From the NCBI GenBank assembly GCA_021849765.1, contig JAJZSM010000006.1, forward strand, positions 1 through 10,085: a stretch of 10,085 nt of DNA, given 5' to 3'. Below, one piece after another: positions 1 through 6,457 of the stretch (positions are counted from its first letter, which is position 1; each line of letters opens with the position of its first letter). The position numbers and the translations under genes were made by a program. Source of the DNA: Actinomycetes bacterium (lineage in GTDB: Bacteria; Actinomycetota; Acidimicrobiia; Acidimicrobiales; RAAP-2). Below the pieces are notes generated by a model. That model was not told the DNA's origin, ran no database searches, and worked only from the letters and a program-made list of their open reading frames with translations.

Positions 1-409
1 AGCCGAGGTAGCGCGTGGACTGCTCGAGGTAGCTCATGAGTCGGCCACGCTCGAGGACCTTGGTGAGGACGTTGCTCGCCTGTTCACAGGCCAGATGGAC
101 GCCGCCGAGTTGGGCGACCGAGTCGTCACCGTACTCGAAGAAGATGCGCTGGTAGAGCTCGTCGGCGCGTCCGACGCCGATCGTGGCGTCGATCGACGCG
201 TCGCCGGTCAGGTCGAGGTCGTCGACGAACTCATCGAGGAAGAGCCGCCGGAGGCTCTTGGTGGCACGCGAGTACCGGGCGAACAGTGCCCCCTTGACGA
301 CCTCGGGGAGGTTGACCAGGGCGAAGACCGGCCCGTCGAGATTGGTGAAGTAGCGACGCAATATCGCCCGCTCGGTCTCGGTGAACTCTTCCGCGACATA
401 AGCGTGCAT
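1..409 (-). CDS. ThyX-superfamily (FAD-dependent thymidylate synthase-like) protein, N-terminal 136 residues only
   Basis: The ATG at 409-407 opens a frame that stays open to the left window edge, so the 3' part is missing. Visible features are an N-terminal stretch with FTNLDGPVFALVNLPE (about residues 21-36), ALFARYSR (41-48), RRLFLDEF (54-61), EYGDDSVAQLGG (92-103) and, at 121-134, RGR followed by seven residues and then STRY. The last part aligns with the ThyX signature RHRx7S, which binds FAD and dUMP, but the His is Gly here. The family includes true thymidylate synthases (dUMP to dTMP using methylenetetrahydrofolate and FAD) and long ThyX-like proteins of uncertain activity; the N-terminal extension before the motif suggests the long type. 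The gene follows the helicase by 24 nt and has no Shine-Dalgarno; a TAATCT hexamer lies 9 nt upstream. Family placement rests on motif recall, not a search. Activity is not established. Confidence 0.72.
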   Translation of the reverse strand, partial: MHAYVAEEFTETERAILRRYFTNLDGPVFALVNLPEVVKGALFARYSRATKSLRRLFLDEFVDDLDLTGDASIDATIGVGRADELYQRIFFEYGDDSVAQLGGVHLACEQASNVLTKVLERGRLMSYLEQSTRYLG

Positions 410-418
410 GACACGTAA

Positions 419-424
419 AGATTA
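419..424 (-). promoter_or_regulatory. Possible -10 element for the ThyX-like gene
   Basis: The minus strand reads TAATCT (TANNNT type) at 424-419, followed by 9 nt and then the ATG at 409. Initiation 6-7 nt downstream would leave a leader of only 2-3 nt. No purine-rich Shine-Dalgarno lies in the 24-nt gap after the helicase stop, which fits near-leaderless initiation. No -35 resembling TTGACA is present at the usual distance. Pattern-based inference only. Confidence 0.3.
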
Positions 425-433
425 GGGCCAGCG

Positions 434-2560
434 TCAGGCCAAGGGGTGGACCGTCGTCGCGCTCGCGACGACGCTGCGCACCAGCGAGTCACGGGCGATT
501 GCCGCCTGATCAGCGACATCGCCCAACTGACCGAGCCGCGCGAGCTGCTCGCACAGGTCGGCCACCTGTTTGGCGATGCGAACGAAATCCCCCGGCGAGG
601 TTTGACCGATCTCGACGTCGGCGACGTCGAGGACCGTCCCGAGCGCCGCTCCCCTTGACCAGGCCGTGATGGTTGTCGCGAAGGCGCCGTCGGGGCCACG
701 ACCGTGGGGTACCTGGAACCGCTCCTCGACCTGGTGGACGGTGGCGGCGATGACGGTGAGCGCTCGGATGCGCTCGTCGAGCGACGTGCGTCGGTCATTG
801 CCGATCCGGTCGGGGATGGTGCGACGTTTCTTGGTCGTGACGGCCTTGGCGGCGTTGGGCGCGCGCCGCGCCCGGCGCGGCTCGTAGACGAAGCATGACG
901 CGAGTCCCGCGACGGCCGCCCCGTCGAGCCCGTCGAACAGTCCCTCGCGCAGGGCCTCGGCGACCAGGAGGTCGCTCTCGTGATACAGCGAGCGCAGGAG
1001 CTGTCCGTCGGCGTTGAGTCGCCACCCCTCGGCGTAACCGAGCGACTCGAGGACGTGGTGGCGAGCGCGCAACTGCTCGCTGAGGGATCGCTTGGAGCCG
1101 CCCGGACGCCGGTCGGACTCGAACTGAGCGAAGGAGCGCTCGACCACGTTGGTCGCGGTCTCCTGGTCGAAATGGTTGATGAGGTTGGCCGTGAAGTTGT
1201 ACGTGGGTCGAAACGAGGAGTGCAGGTCACCCGGCGCGGCCAGCGCGACGCGCCCGACGTCCGACAGGGCGATCTCGGGGCTGAAGCAGACGATGGCGTG
1301 GCCCTCGTCGTCGAGTCCTCGACGACCGGCTCGACCAGTCATCTGGGAGTACTCCGCACTCGTGAGGAACTGGCGTCCAGCGTCGGAGTACTTGGTGAAG
1401 CGCTCAAGGGCGACCGAGCGCGCCGGCATGTTCACCCCGAGCGCGAGCGTTTCGGTCGCGAACACCGCGCCGAGCAGATTGCGTTCGAAGCAGGCCTCGA
1501 CGATCTCACGAAAGGCTGGGACCATGCCTGCGTGGTGGGCCGCCAGACCACGGATCAGGCCCTCGAGGAAGTCGGCGTACTCGAGGGCGCGCAGATCGTC
1601 GTCCGTGAAGTTCGAGAGACGAAGCTCGGCGATTCGCTCGATCTCGAGGCGCTCCTCGCTCGTGGTGAAGCGCAGTCCGTCGCGGCGGCACTGGGCGACG
1701 GCGTCGTCACAGGCCGCGCGCGAGAAGATGAAGACGATGGCGGGCAGTAGGTCGTTCGCCTCCAACGCGTTGAGCAACTCGCTTCGCCGCGGCGAGCGAA
1801 ACGGCGGTGGCGGCGCCGAGGAGCGAGGACCGCGCCACTTCGGCCCCGGGCGGAACTTGCGTGACGCCTTCATCAGGTTGTCGATGCGTCGGGCCCCGTC
1901 GGCCAGACGACCCTCGACGAGCAGGTCCTCGACCTCGGCACTGGTCTGGCCGCGACGCACCACGGCGACGTGGTTGTGCAGCGTGATCGGCCGGTTCGCC
2001 TCAGTGACGACCTCGGTGTGACCGCGGACCTCGCTCAGCCACTCCCCGAGGAAGGTCGCGTTGCCGACGGTCGCCGAGAGCGCGACGAACTGGATCGATG
2101 GCGGCGTGAGGATGAGCACCTCCTCCCAGACGCCGCCGCGATAAGGGTCCTGGAGGTAGTGGACCTCGTCGAGCACGACCAGTCCGAGCGAACGCAGCTG
2201 GCTCGAATCGGTGAGCAGCATGTTGCGCAGCACCTCGGTGGTCATCACGACGATCTCAGCGCCGCGATTGATCGACGTGTCACCGGTGAGCAGGCCAACC
2301 CGATCGGCGCCGAACCGGTCGACGAGCTCGTGGTACTTCTGATTCGAGAGGGCCTTCAAAGGCGTCGTGTAGAAAGCCCGACGCGCCCCGTCGGTGGTGC
2401 GGGTGATCGCGTAGGTGGCGATCAACGTCTTACCCGAACCGGTCGGGGCGCTCACGAGGACGTTCACCCCCTGGTCGACGGCGTCGAGCGCCTCGCGCTG
2501 GAAGTCGTCGAGGCCGAAGCCGAGCTCGTCGACGAATGTGCTGCGCAGGTTGCGCTTCAC
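434..2560 (-). CDS. helY: HelY/Ski2-like superfamily 2 DEVH-box helicase
   Basis: From a GTG at 2560 this encodes 708 residues. RecA domain 1 holds Walker A APTGSGKT (38-45), TPLKALSNQK (66-75), Walker B DEVH (131-134) and motif III SAT (162-164). A basic, proline-rich linker (about 228-258) joins it to RecA domain 2, with AHHAG (341-345), ATETLALGVNMP (368-379) and motif VI QMTGRAGRRGLD (406-417). SSFRPTYNF (448-456) and a DSHCT-like C-terminal part (about 520-700, with ESDLLVAEALREG) complete the Ski2/Mtr4-type architecture. Such enzymes are ATP-dependent RNA or DNA unwinding motors; the bacterial role is poorly defined. The GTG overlaps the tatC stop as GTGA, so translational coupling is likely, and a good Shine-Dalgarno is absent. 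The frame is open further upstream to 2701, but that part lies in tatC and lacks family sequence. In M. tuberculosis helY also follows tatC, though HelY there is about 900 residues, so this is a short version. Confidence 0.88.
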   Translation of the reverse strand: MKRNLRSTFVDELGFGLDDFQREALDAVDQGVNVLVSAPTGSGKTLIATYAITRTTDGARRAFYTTPLKALSNQKYHELVDRFGADRVGLLTGDTSINRGAEIVVMTTEVLRNMLLTDSSQLRSLGLVVLDEVHYLQDPYRGGVWEEVLILTPPSIQFVALSATVGNATFLGEWLSEVRGHTEVVTEANRPITLHNHVAVVRRGQTSAEVEDLLVEGRLADGARRIDNLMKASRKFRPGPKWRGPRSSAPPPPFRSPRRSELLNALEANDLLPAIVFIFSRAACDDAVAQCRRDGLRFTTSEERLEIERIAELRLSNFTDDDLRALEYADFLEGLIRGLAAHHAGMVPAFREIVEACFERNLLGAVFATETLALGVNMPARSVALERFTKYSDAGRQFLTSAEYSQMTGRAGRRGLDDEGHAIVCFSPEIALSDVGRVALAAPGDLHSSFRPTYNFTANLINHFDQETATNVVERSFAQFESDRRPGGSKRSLSEQLRARHHVLESLGYAEGWRLNADGQLLRSLYHESDLLVAEALREGLFDGLDGAAVAGLASCFVYEPRRARRAPNAAKAVTTKKRRTIPDRIGNDRRTSLDERIRALTVIAATVHQVEERFQVPHGRGPDGAFATTITAWSRGAALGTVLDVADVEIGQTSPGDFVRIAKQVADLCEQLARLGQLGDVADQAAIARDSLVRSVVASATTVHPLA

Positions 2561-3285
2561 CGACGCAGCAACTTGCCGACCCCGATGGCGAGGAAGTAGA
2601 AGGCGGTGAGTGGCACCGCGAGGGCGAGCATTGACAGCGGGTCGCCGCTCGGGGTGAAGACCGCCGCCGCGATGGTGATCGCGATGAGCGCGTAGCGCCA
2701 CGAGTGCAGCAGTTGACGCGGCGTCACAATGCGGGCGAGCTCGAGTGCGACGAGAACGACGGGGAACTCGAAGGTCACCCCGAAGATGAACATCATCATC
2801 ACGAAGAGGCCGAGGTACTGGTTCGGGTTGTAGTAGGAGACCAGTGTGCTGCCACCGATCGACTGGAGGAACTTGATGGCGTGACCGAAGCTGAAGTAGG
2901 CGACGACCACGCCAGCGGCGAAGAAGGTGAAGGACGCTGAGACGAAGGGCACGGCGTAGCGCCGCTCAGCGGCCTTCAGTCCGGGCGTGATGAATCGCCA
3001 CACGTGCCAAAAGACGATGGGCGAGGCGAAGAGCAGGCCCCCGAAGAAGGCGATCTTGATGCGCAGGGTCAGTCCGTCGAGAGGATTCGTTACGAGGAAC
3101 TGGCAGTGCCCGGGCTCAGCGTGGCAGTAGGGCTGTTGGAGGACGCGAAGGATCGGCGAGTAGAGCATGAACGCAGCAATGCCGAGCACGATGATCGAGG
3201 CCGACGAGATCAGAAAGCGCTGGCGGGCTTCGGCGAGGTGCTCGGCCAGGGTCATACCCGACTCGGCCTTTCGGAATTTCGACAC
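2557..3285 (-). CDS. tatC: Sec-independent (twin-arginine) protein translocase subunit TatC
   Basis: This is the 242-residue polytopic membrane receptor of the Tat pathway, which binds twin-arginine signal peptides and recruits TatA/TatB to export folded proteins. TatC hallmarks are visible: an N-terminal EHL with Glu15, about six hydrophobic helices, ASPIVFW (87-93), FITPGLKAAER (98-108), the membrane Glu173 in FGVTFEFP, and TPSGDPLSM (211-219). The length is normal for the family. The first external loop has two cysteines, C54 and C61, that could pair. The assigned start is the GTG at 3285, 6 nt after the stop of the Tat subunit gene and in the same frame as it. An ATG at residue 11 (MTLAEHL) is a plausible alternative, because many TatC proteins begin close to this motif. 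The 3' end overlaps the helicase start by 4 nt. Confidence 0.95.
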   Translation of the reverse strand: MSKFRKAESGMTLAEHLAEARQRFLISSASIIVLGIAAFMLYSPILRVLQQPYCHAEPGHCQFLVTNPLDGLTLRIKIAFFGGLLFASPIVFWHVWRFITPGLKAAERRYAVPFVSASFTFFAAGVVVAYFSFGHAIKFLQSIGGSTLVSYYNPNQYLGLFVMMMFIFGVTFEFPVVLVALELARIVTPRQLLHSWRYALIAITIAAAVFTPSGDPLSMLALAVPLTAFYFLAIGVGKLLRR

Positions 3286-3291
3286 GTCAGA

Positions 3292-3720
3292 TCAGTTCAG
3301 CGATGGGTCGGCGGGAGATGAATCATCGGGGGTCGGAGCTGGCCGAGGTGTCACGGGGGTCGTCAACGGGCTCACCGTGGACGCTCGAGTCTCCTTCGGT
3401 CCCGAAGGACCGGCTACCGGCTCGGTGACGTCGGTGGGTGTGAGGTCGGCCGCCGTTCCCATACTGTCTCGCAAGTCCGCGCGGTTAGCGAGTTCGTTGA
3501 GCAGGTTGACGGGGCTTCGAACCACACGGGCGATGTCGCCGGCGCTCGGCAGGTCCGGGATCACCTCGCGAACCTCCTCTTCGACGCGTTCCTGAATCCG
3601 CTTGATCGCGCGCCAACTGGCGCCGAGCTTGTGGGCGACTTCGGGCAACTTGTCAGGACCGAGCAACAAGAGCACCACGGCGACAATGACCATGATCTTG
3701 AACGGGCTCAGGCTGAACAC
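3292..3720 (-). CDS. Tat translocase TatA/TatB-family subunit (TatB-like hinge)
   Basis: The 142-residue product has the TatA/B layout: a short N-terminal membrane helix (about 6-20), a hinge GPDKLPEVAHKLG (21-33), an amphipathic charged helix (about 34-55), and a long tail rich in Pro, Thr and Ser (about 90-142) with no recognisable fold. The Gly-Pro hinge and the long tail resemble TatB more than TatA, which usually has Phe-Gly at this point. Synteny with M. tuberculosis, where tatA precedes tatC, argues the other way. I therefore give no symbol; a single bifunctional TatA/B subunit is also possible. It would act at the cytoplasmic membrane with the TatC encoded next. The start is GTG at 3720. 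The GGGGGA directly before it is too close to act as a normal Shine-Dalgarno, and the upstream ATG at 3728 is out of frame. Confidence 0.88.
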   Translation of the reverse strand: MFSLSPFKIMVIVAVVLLLLGPDKLPEVAHKLGASWRAIKRIQERVEEEVREVIPDLPSAGDIARVVRSPVNLLNELANRADLRDSMGTAADLTPTDVTEPVAGPSGPKETRASTVSPLTTPVTPRPAPTPDDSSPADPSLN

Positions 3721-3726
3721 TCCCCC

Positions 3727-3732
3727 ATTGTA
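3727..3732 (-). promoter_or_regulatory. Likely -10 element before the Tat subunit gene (leaderless start)
   Basis: The minus strand reads TACAAT at 3732-3727, five of six matches to the sigma-70-type consensus TATAAT. It is followed by exactly 6 nt and then the GTG start at 3720, so transcription would begin on or next to the start codon. It sits in the largest gap of the window (30 nt, 3721-3750). No TTGACA-like -35 is seen at 16-19 nt spacing. It would allow tatA/B-tatC-helY expression separately from the proteasome genes. Confidence 0.5.
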
Positions 3733-3750
3733 GGAGTATGCGGGACGCTT

Positions 3751-4374
3751 TTAGATCGGCCCGAACCGATTGAGGGGCCAGATGCGAAGGAAGACCTTGC
3801 CGATGATGGCGCTCGCCGGCAGCGGTCCCCAGTACCGACTGTCACAGGAGTCGGCGTGGTTGTCACCAATCATGAAGTACGAGTGCGCTGGCACGGTCAC
3901 GTTGCCGATGGCGCGGCCGAGGGGTTCGGTGTGGGGCCAGTTCTCGCGCAACGGTTTGCCGTTCACGTAGATCGTGTTCCCCTTGGACGTGAGGTGATCA
4001 CCGGGCAGGCCGATGACTCGTTTGACGTAGACAGGTATGGAGTCATTGCACTGGACGTGGGCCACTTCGGGAGCGCGAAAGACCACGACGTCGCCGCGGT
4101 TGATCGTGCCCAAGGTCACGCTGAGCTTGTTGACGAGCACGTGATCACCGACCATGAGCGTGGGTTCCATGGAGCCCGAAGGGATCCAGTACGTCTGGAC
4201 GACGTAGGCGCGAAGCAGCAACGACACCCCTACCGCCACGACGAGGATGATCACCCATTCCAACAGGGACTGGCGCCGGCGACGGGGCTTGCCCACCGAC
4301 TTCACGATGGTCTCGATGGGGTCCCCGGCATCGGGCACGTCAGGCGCCGAGGTTTCGACGGGATCGTTTGGCAC
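3751..4374 (-). CDS. lepB: Type I signal peptidase
   Basis: This 207-residue membrane serine protease removes signal peptides from secreted proteins at the outer face of the membrane. It has a charged cytoplasmic N-terminus (1-37, ending in RRRR at 31-34), one membrane helix (about 38-57), then box B with the nucleophile Ser68 in PSGSMEPT. Box D has the general-base Lys118 in YVKRVIGLPGD, and box E is GDN (170-172) with DSR (178-180). C109 and C177 lie near the catalytic elements and may pair. Length and boxes are complete, so the enzyme should be active. The start is the GTG at 4374; an in-frame TAG at 4386-4384 limits any upstream extension. It lies 24 nt after pafA and 30 nt before the Tat subunit gene, in the position where pafB-pafC sit in mycobacteria. 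No Shine-Dalgarno is at the usual spacing. Confidence 0.94.
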   Translation of the reverse strand: MPNDPVETSAPDVPDAGDPIETIVKSVGKPRRRRQSLLEWVIILVVAVGVSLLLRAYVVQTYWIPSGSMEPTLMVGDHVLVNKLSVTLGTINRGDVVVFRAPEVAHVQCNDSIPVYVKRVIGLPGDHLTSKGNTIYVNGKPLRENWPHTEPLGRAIGNVTVPAHSYFMIGDNHADSCDSRYWGPLPASAIIGKVFLRIWPLNRFGPI

Positions 4375-4380
4375 GTCGTA

Positions 4381-4386
4381 AGGCTA
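4381..4386 (-). promoter_or_regulatory. Possible -10 element before lepB (leaderless start)
   Basis: The minus strand reads TAGCCT (TANNNT) at 4386-4381, then 6 nt, then the GTG start at 4374. This is the same spacing as at the Tat subunit gene. The pafA-lepB gap is 24 nt; a purine-rich AGAGGG occurs just after the pafA stop but ends well over 15 nt from the GTG, too far for normal use. No clear -35 is seen. The hexamer alone is weak evidence in this composition. Confidence 0.32.
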
Positions 4387-4398
4387 GTCGGCCACCCT

Positions 4399-5772
4399 CT
4401 AGGCGTCCCGTCGCTCCATCGAGGTGAGCAGCCGTTGAAACCGTTCATCGGTGCTCTTAAAGGGGTCTTTCAAGAGGATGGTGCGCTGCATCTCATCGTT
4501 GAGCTTGAGGTGCACCCAGTCGACGGTGTAGTCACGTCGCCATTCCTTGGCGGCGCGGATGAAGGCGCCGCGCATCCGCGCGCGCGTCGTTGACGGCGCG
4601 TCGGTGGCGGCGTGGGCGATTTCGTCGTCACTCACCACGCGCCGGAAGTGCCCCCGTTGCTGGCGGCGGTAGTAGAGGCCACGCTCCACGCTGGTGTCGT
4701 GGTAGAGCAGGTCGAGGAGGGCGATCTTGGGGTCACTCAGGGCGAGGCTGTGGCGCTCGCGCTCGCGCTCAATGATTTGCAACTTGGCAATCCAGTCGAC
4801 GCGGTCGGCGAGGGACATCGGGTCGGCGCGGTAGTCGTCGATCATCTGACGCCAGAGGCGCACCGCCAAGACCTGGTCGGCTGGTAGCTCACGGCTCGAT
4901 GCGAACTGCTCGGCGCGCTCGCAGAGATCGTCTTGGATCTCGATGGCGGTCATGTCGCGACCCGAGACGAGCTTGATCGGTTCCTTGCTCCACAGGTCAT
5001 AGGAGATGTCGCGTAGTGCGTTGATCGGCGAGGCGAGGTTGTAGTCGCGCAGCACGGTGGTGCGGTCCTCGATCATCGCGAGCACCACCGACGCGGTGCC
5101 GACCTTGACGAAGGTCGCGAACTCGCTCATATTGGAGTCACCGACGATGACGTGCAGTCGGCGGTATCGCTCGGGATCGGCGTGGGGCTCGTCGCGGGTG
5201 TTGATGATGGGTCGGCTGCGCGTGGTGGCCGACGAGATCGATTCCCAGATGTGCTCAGCGCGCTGACTCATGGAGTACGTGGTGCCCCGCGGAGTGGTGA
5301 CGACCTTGCCCGCTCCGGCGAAAATCTGTCTACTGATCAGGAATGGGATAAAGACCTGCTCGAGGCGCGTCAAGTCGTCGAAGCGTTCGATGCAGTAGTT
5401 CTCGTGGCACCCGTAGGAGTTGCCCGAGGAGTCGGTGTTGTTCTTGAAGAGGAAGATGTCGCCGCGGATGCCCTCATTGGTCAGTTGCTCCTGGGCGTAG
5501 GAGACGAGCTCGCGCAGTATTGCCTCACCAGCTTTGTCCTGGGCAACGAGGTCGCTCAGCGTGTCGCACTCTGCGGTCGCGTATTCGGGGTGACTACCCA
5601 CGTCGAGGTAGAGGCGACTGCCGTTCTCGAGGAATACGTTGCTCGAGCGTCCCCACGCCACTACTTTTCGAAAGAGGAACCGGGAGACCTCGTCGGGGCT
5701 CAGTCGGCGTTGACCGCGCAGGGAGAATGTCACCCCGTACTCGGTTTCGACGCCGAAGATTCGCCGGAGCAT
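4399..5772 (-). CDS. pafA: Pup-protein ligase PafA
   Basis: The 457-residue product is the ATP-dependent ligase that phosphorylates the C-terminal Glu of Pup and joins it by an isopeptide bond to substrate lysines. It belongs to the carboxylate-amine ligase/glutamine synthetase-like fold shared with Dop. It begins at once with IFGVETEYG (5-13), where Glu9 is the expected Mg-ATP ligand. LYLDVGSHPEYATAEC (54-69) carries Asp57, the expected catalytic base. FKNNTDSSGNSYGCHENY, SQRAEHI, RPIINTRDEPHAD and RRLHVIVGDSNMSE are all intact family motifs. It lacks the Dop-loop insertion seen between the two N-terminal motifs of the paralogue at 7454-8941, which identifies it as PafA and not Dop. Length is close to the usual 450. 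The ATG at 5772 lies 4 nt after the prcA stop; the Shine-Dalgarno is weak, so coupling to prcA is likely. Confidence 0.97.
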   Translation of the reverse strand: MLRRIFGVETEYGVTFSLRGQRRLSPDEVSRFLFRKVVAWGRSSNVFLENGSRLYLDVGSHPEYATAECDTLSDLVAQDKAGEAILRELVSYAQEQLTNEGIRGDIFLFKNNTDSSGNSYGCHENYCIERFDDLTRLEQVFIPFLISRQIFAGAGKVVTTPRGTTYSMSQRAEHIWESISSATTRSRPIINTRDEPHADPERYRRLHVIVGDSNMSEFATFVKVGTASVVLAMIEDRTTVLRDYNLASPINALRDISYDLWSKEPIKLVSGRDMTAIEIQDDLCERAEQFASSRELPADQVLAVRLWRQMIDDYRADPMSLADRVDWIAKLQIIERERERHSLALSDPKIALLDLLYHDTSVERGLYYRRQQRGHFRRVVSDDEIAHAATDAPSTTRARMRGAFIRAAKEWRRDYTVDWVHLKLNDEMQRTILLKDPFKSTDERFQRLLTSMERRDA

Positions 5773-5776
5773 CAGT

Positions 5777-6457
5777 TCACGTCCCGAGCAGCGCCGCGAC
5801 TCGTTCGTCGGTCAGTCTCGAGAAGGTGCGCCGGCCCCCGGTGTCCTGGAGCACGCAGACCTCGAGATCGGCCACGTCGATGGTGCGATCGGTCCCGGCG
5901 AGGGCGGCCACTGCGTTTTGCAGCGTCACGTTGAGCGGCTCGAGATCGGTCTCGGCAGCGCTGAAGCGTCCCTTGATCGTCTCGGCATCGCCACCGAGGA
6001 CCGCGAAGCGAGGTTCGTCGGAGATCGTTCCTTCGTAGGCGATGCGAAAGAGCTTGGTCGGGCGGATCGCCGTGCCCAGCTGGGCGACCAGGACCTCAAC
6101 CTCGAGAGGCTTTTGGCCTTCGGTGAACATATCGCCGATGTGCTGGGCGTAGTAGTTCGCGAGCGCACGCGCGTCGACGTCCTCGCGCGAGTACGTGAAG
6201 CCGGTACCGTCGGCCCAGCGGATGCCCGCCTCGCGTAGCCGATCGAACTCGTTGTACTTCCCCACACCCGCGAAGGCGATCCGGTCGTAAATCTCCGAGA
6301 TCTTGTTGAGCGAGGCGGACGGGTTCTCTGCGACCATCAGCACGCCCACGTCGTAGATCGCCGCGACGATCGACCGACCCCGGGCGATGCCCTTCTGGGC
6401 GAATTCGGCACGGTCCTTGATGAGTTGTTCGGGCGAGACGTAGAAGTAGTTACTCAT
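5777..6457 (-). CDS. prcA: 20S proteasome alpha subunit PrcA
   Basis: The 226-residue product forms the outer heptameric rings of the bacterial 20S proteasome, which gate substrate entry and dock the ATPase. The N-terminus (YVSPEQLIKDRAEFAQKG, then IARGRS) is the alpha-type gating and H0-helix region. There is no propeptide or catalytic threonine, as expected. VAENPSASLNKISEIYDR (42-59) contains Lys52, which aligns with the lysine of the pocket reported to bind activator C-termini. VGKYNEFDRLR (65-75) and GTISDEPRFAVLGG are further family matches. The C-terminal tail is shorter than in M. tuberculosis. The ATG overlaps the prcB stop as ATGA, and a strong Shine-Dalgarno lies 9 nt upstream, so alpha and beta subunits should be made in balanced amounts. 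Confidence 0.96.
   Translation of the reverse strand: MSNYFYVSPEQLIKDRAEFAQKGIARGRSIVAAIYDVGVLMVAENPSASLNKISEIYDRIAFAGVGKYNEFDRLREAGIRWADGTGFTYSREDVDARALANYYAQHIGDMFTEGQKPLEVEVLVAQLGTAIRPTKLFRIAYEGTISDEPRFAVLGGDAETIKGRFSAAETDLEPLNVTLQNAVAALAGTDRTIDVADLEVCVLQDTGGRRTFSRLTDERVAALLGT

Noticed and set aside
208..1230. Minus-strand open frame of 340 codons overlapping the helicase and the ThyX-like gene
   Set aside because: It is a frame-shifted reading of the helicase 3' part and the ThyX-like 5' part, dominated by Ser, Arg and Pro. Both true frames have clear family motifs.
1149..2021. Long plus-strand open frame of 290 codons, and another at 980-1750
   Set aside because: Both lie antisense to the helicase, which carries all its motifs. 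The translations are low-complexity, Arg/Ser/Ala-rich or acidic, and match no family I know. Long antisense frames are expected in GC-rich genes.
2561..2701. Upstream extension of the helicase by 47 residues
   Set aside because: The extension lies wholly within tatC, is His/Arg/Pro-rich and has no helicase-family sequence. The GTG at 2560 gives the usual 4-nt GTGA overlap and a family-like N-terminus.
4375..4398. Search for a transcription terminator between pafA and lepB, and likewise in the gaps 3721-3750 and 410-433
   Set aside because: No GC-rich hairpin followed by a U-run was seen in any of these short gaps, so read-through is assumed.
3631..4593. Plus-strand open frame of 320 codons spanning lepB and parts of its neighbours
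   Set aside because: It is antisense to three recognised genes and crosses their junctions. The translation is rich in His, Asp and Gly with no domain.
5152..5934. Plus-strand open frame antisense to pafA and prcA
   Set aside because: The opposite strand encodes fully motif-supported PafA and PrcA; this translation has no recognisable fold or start signal.
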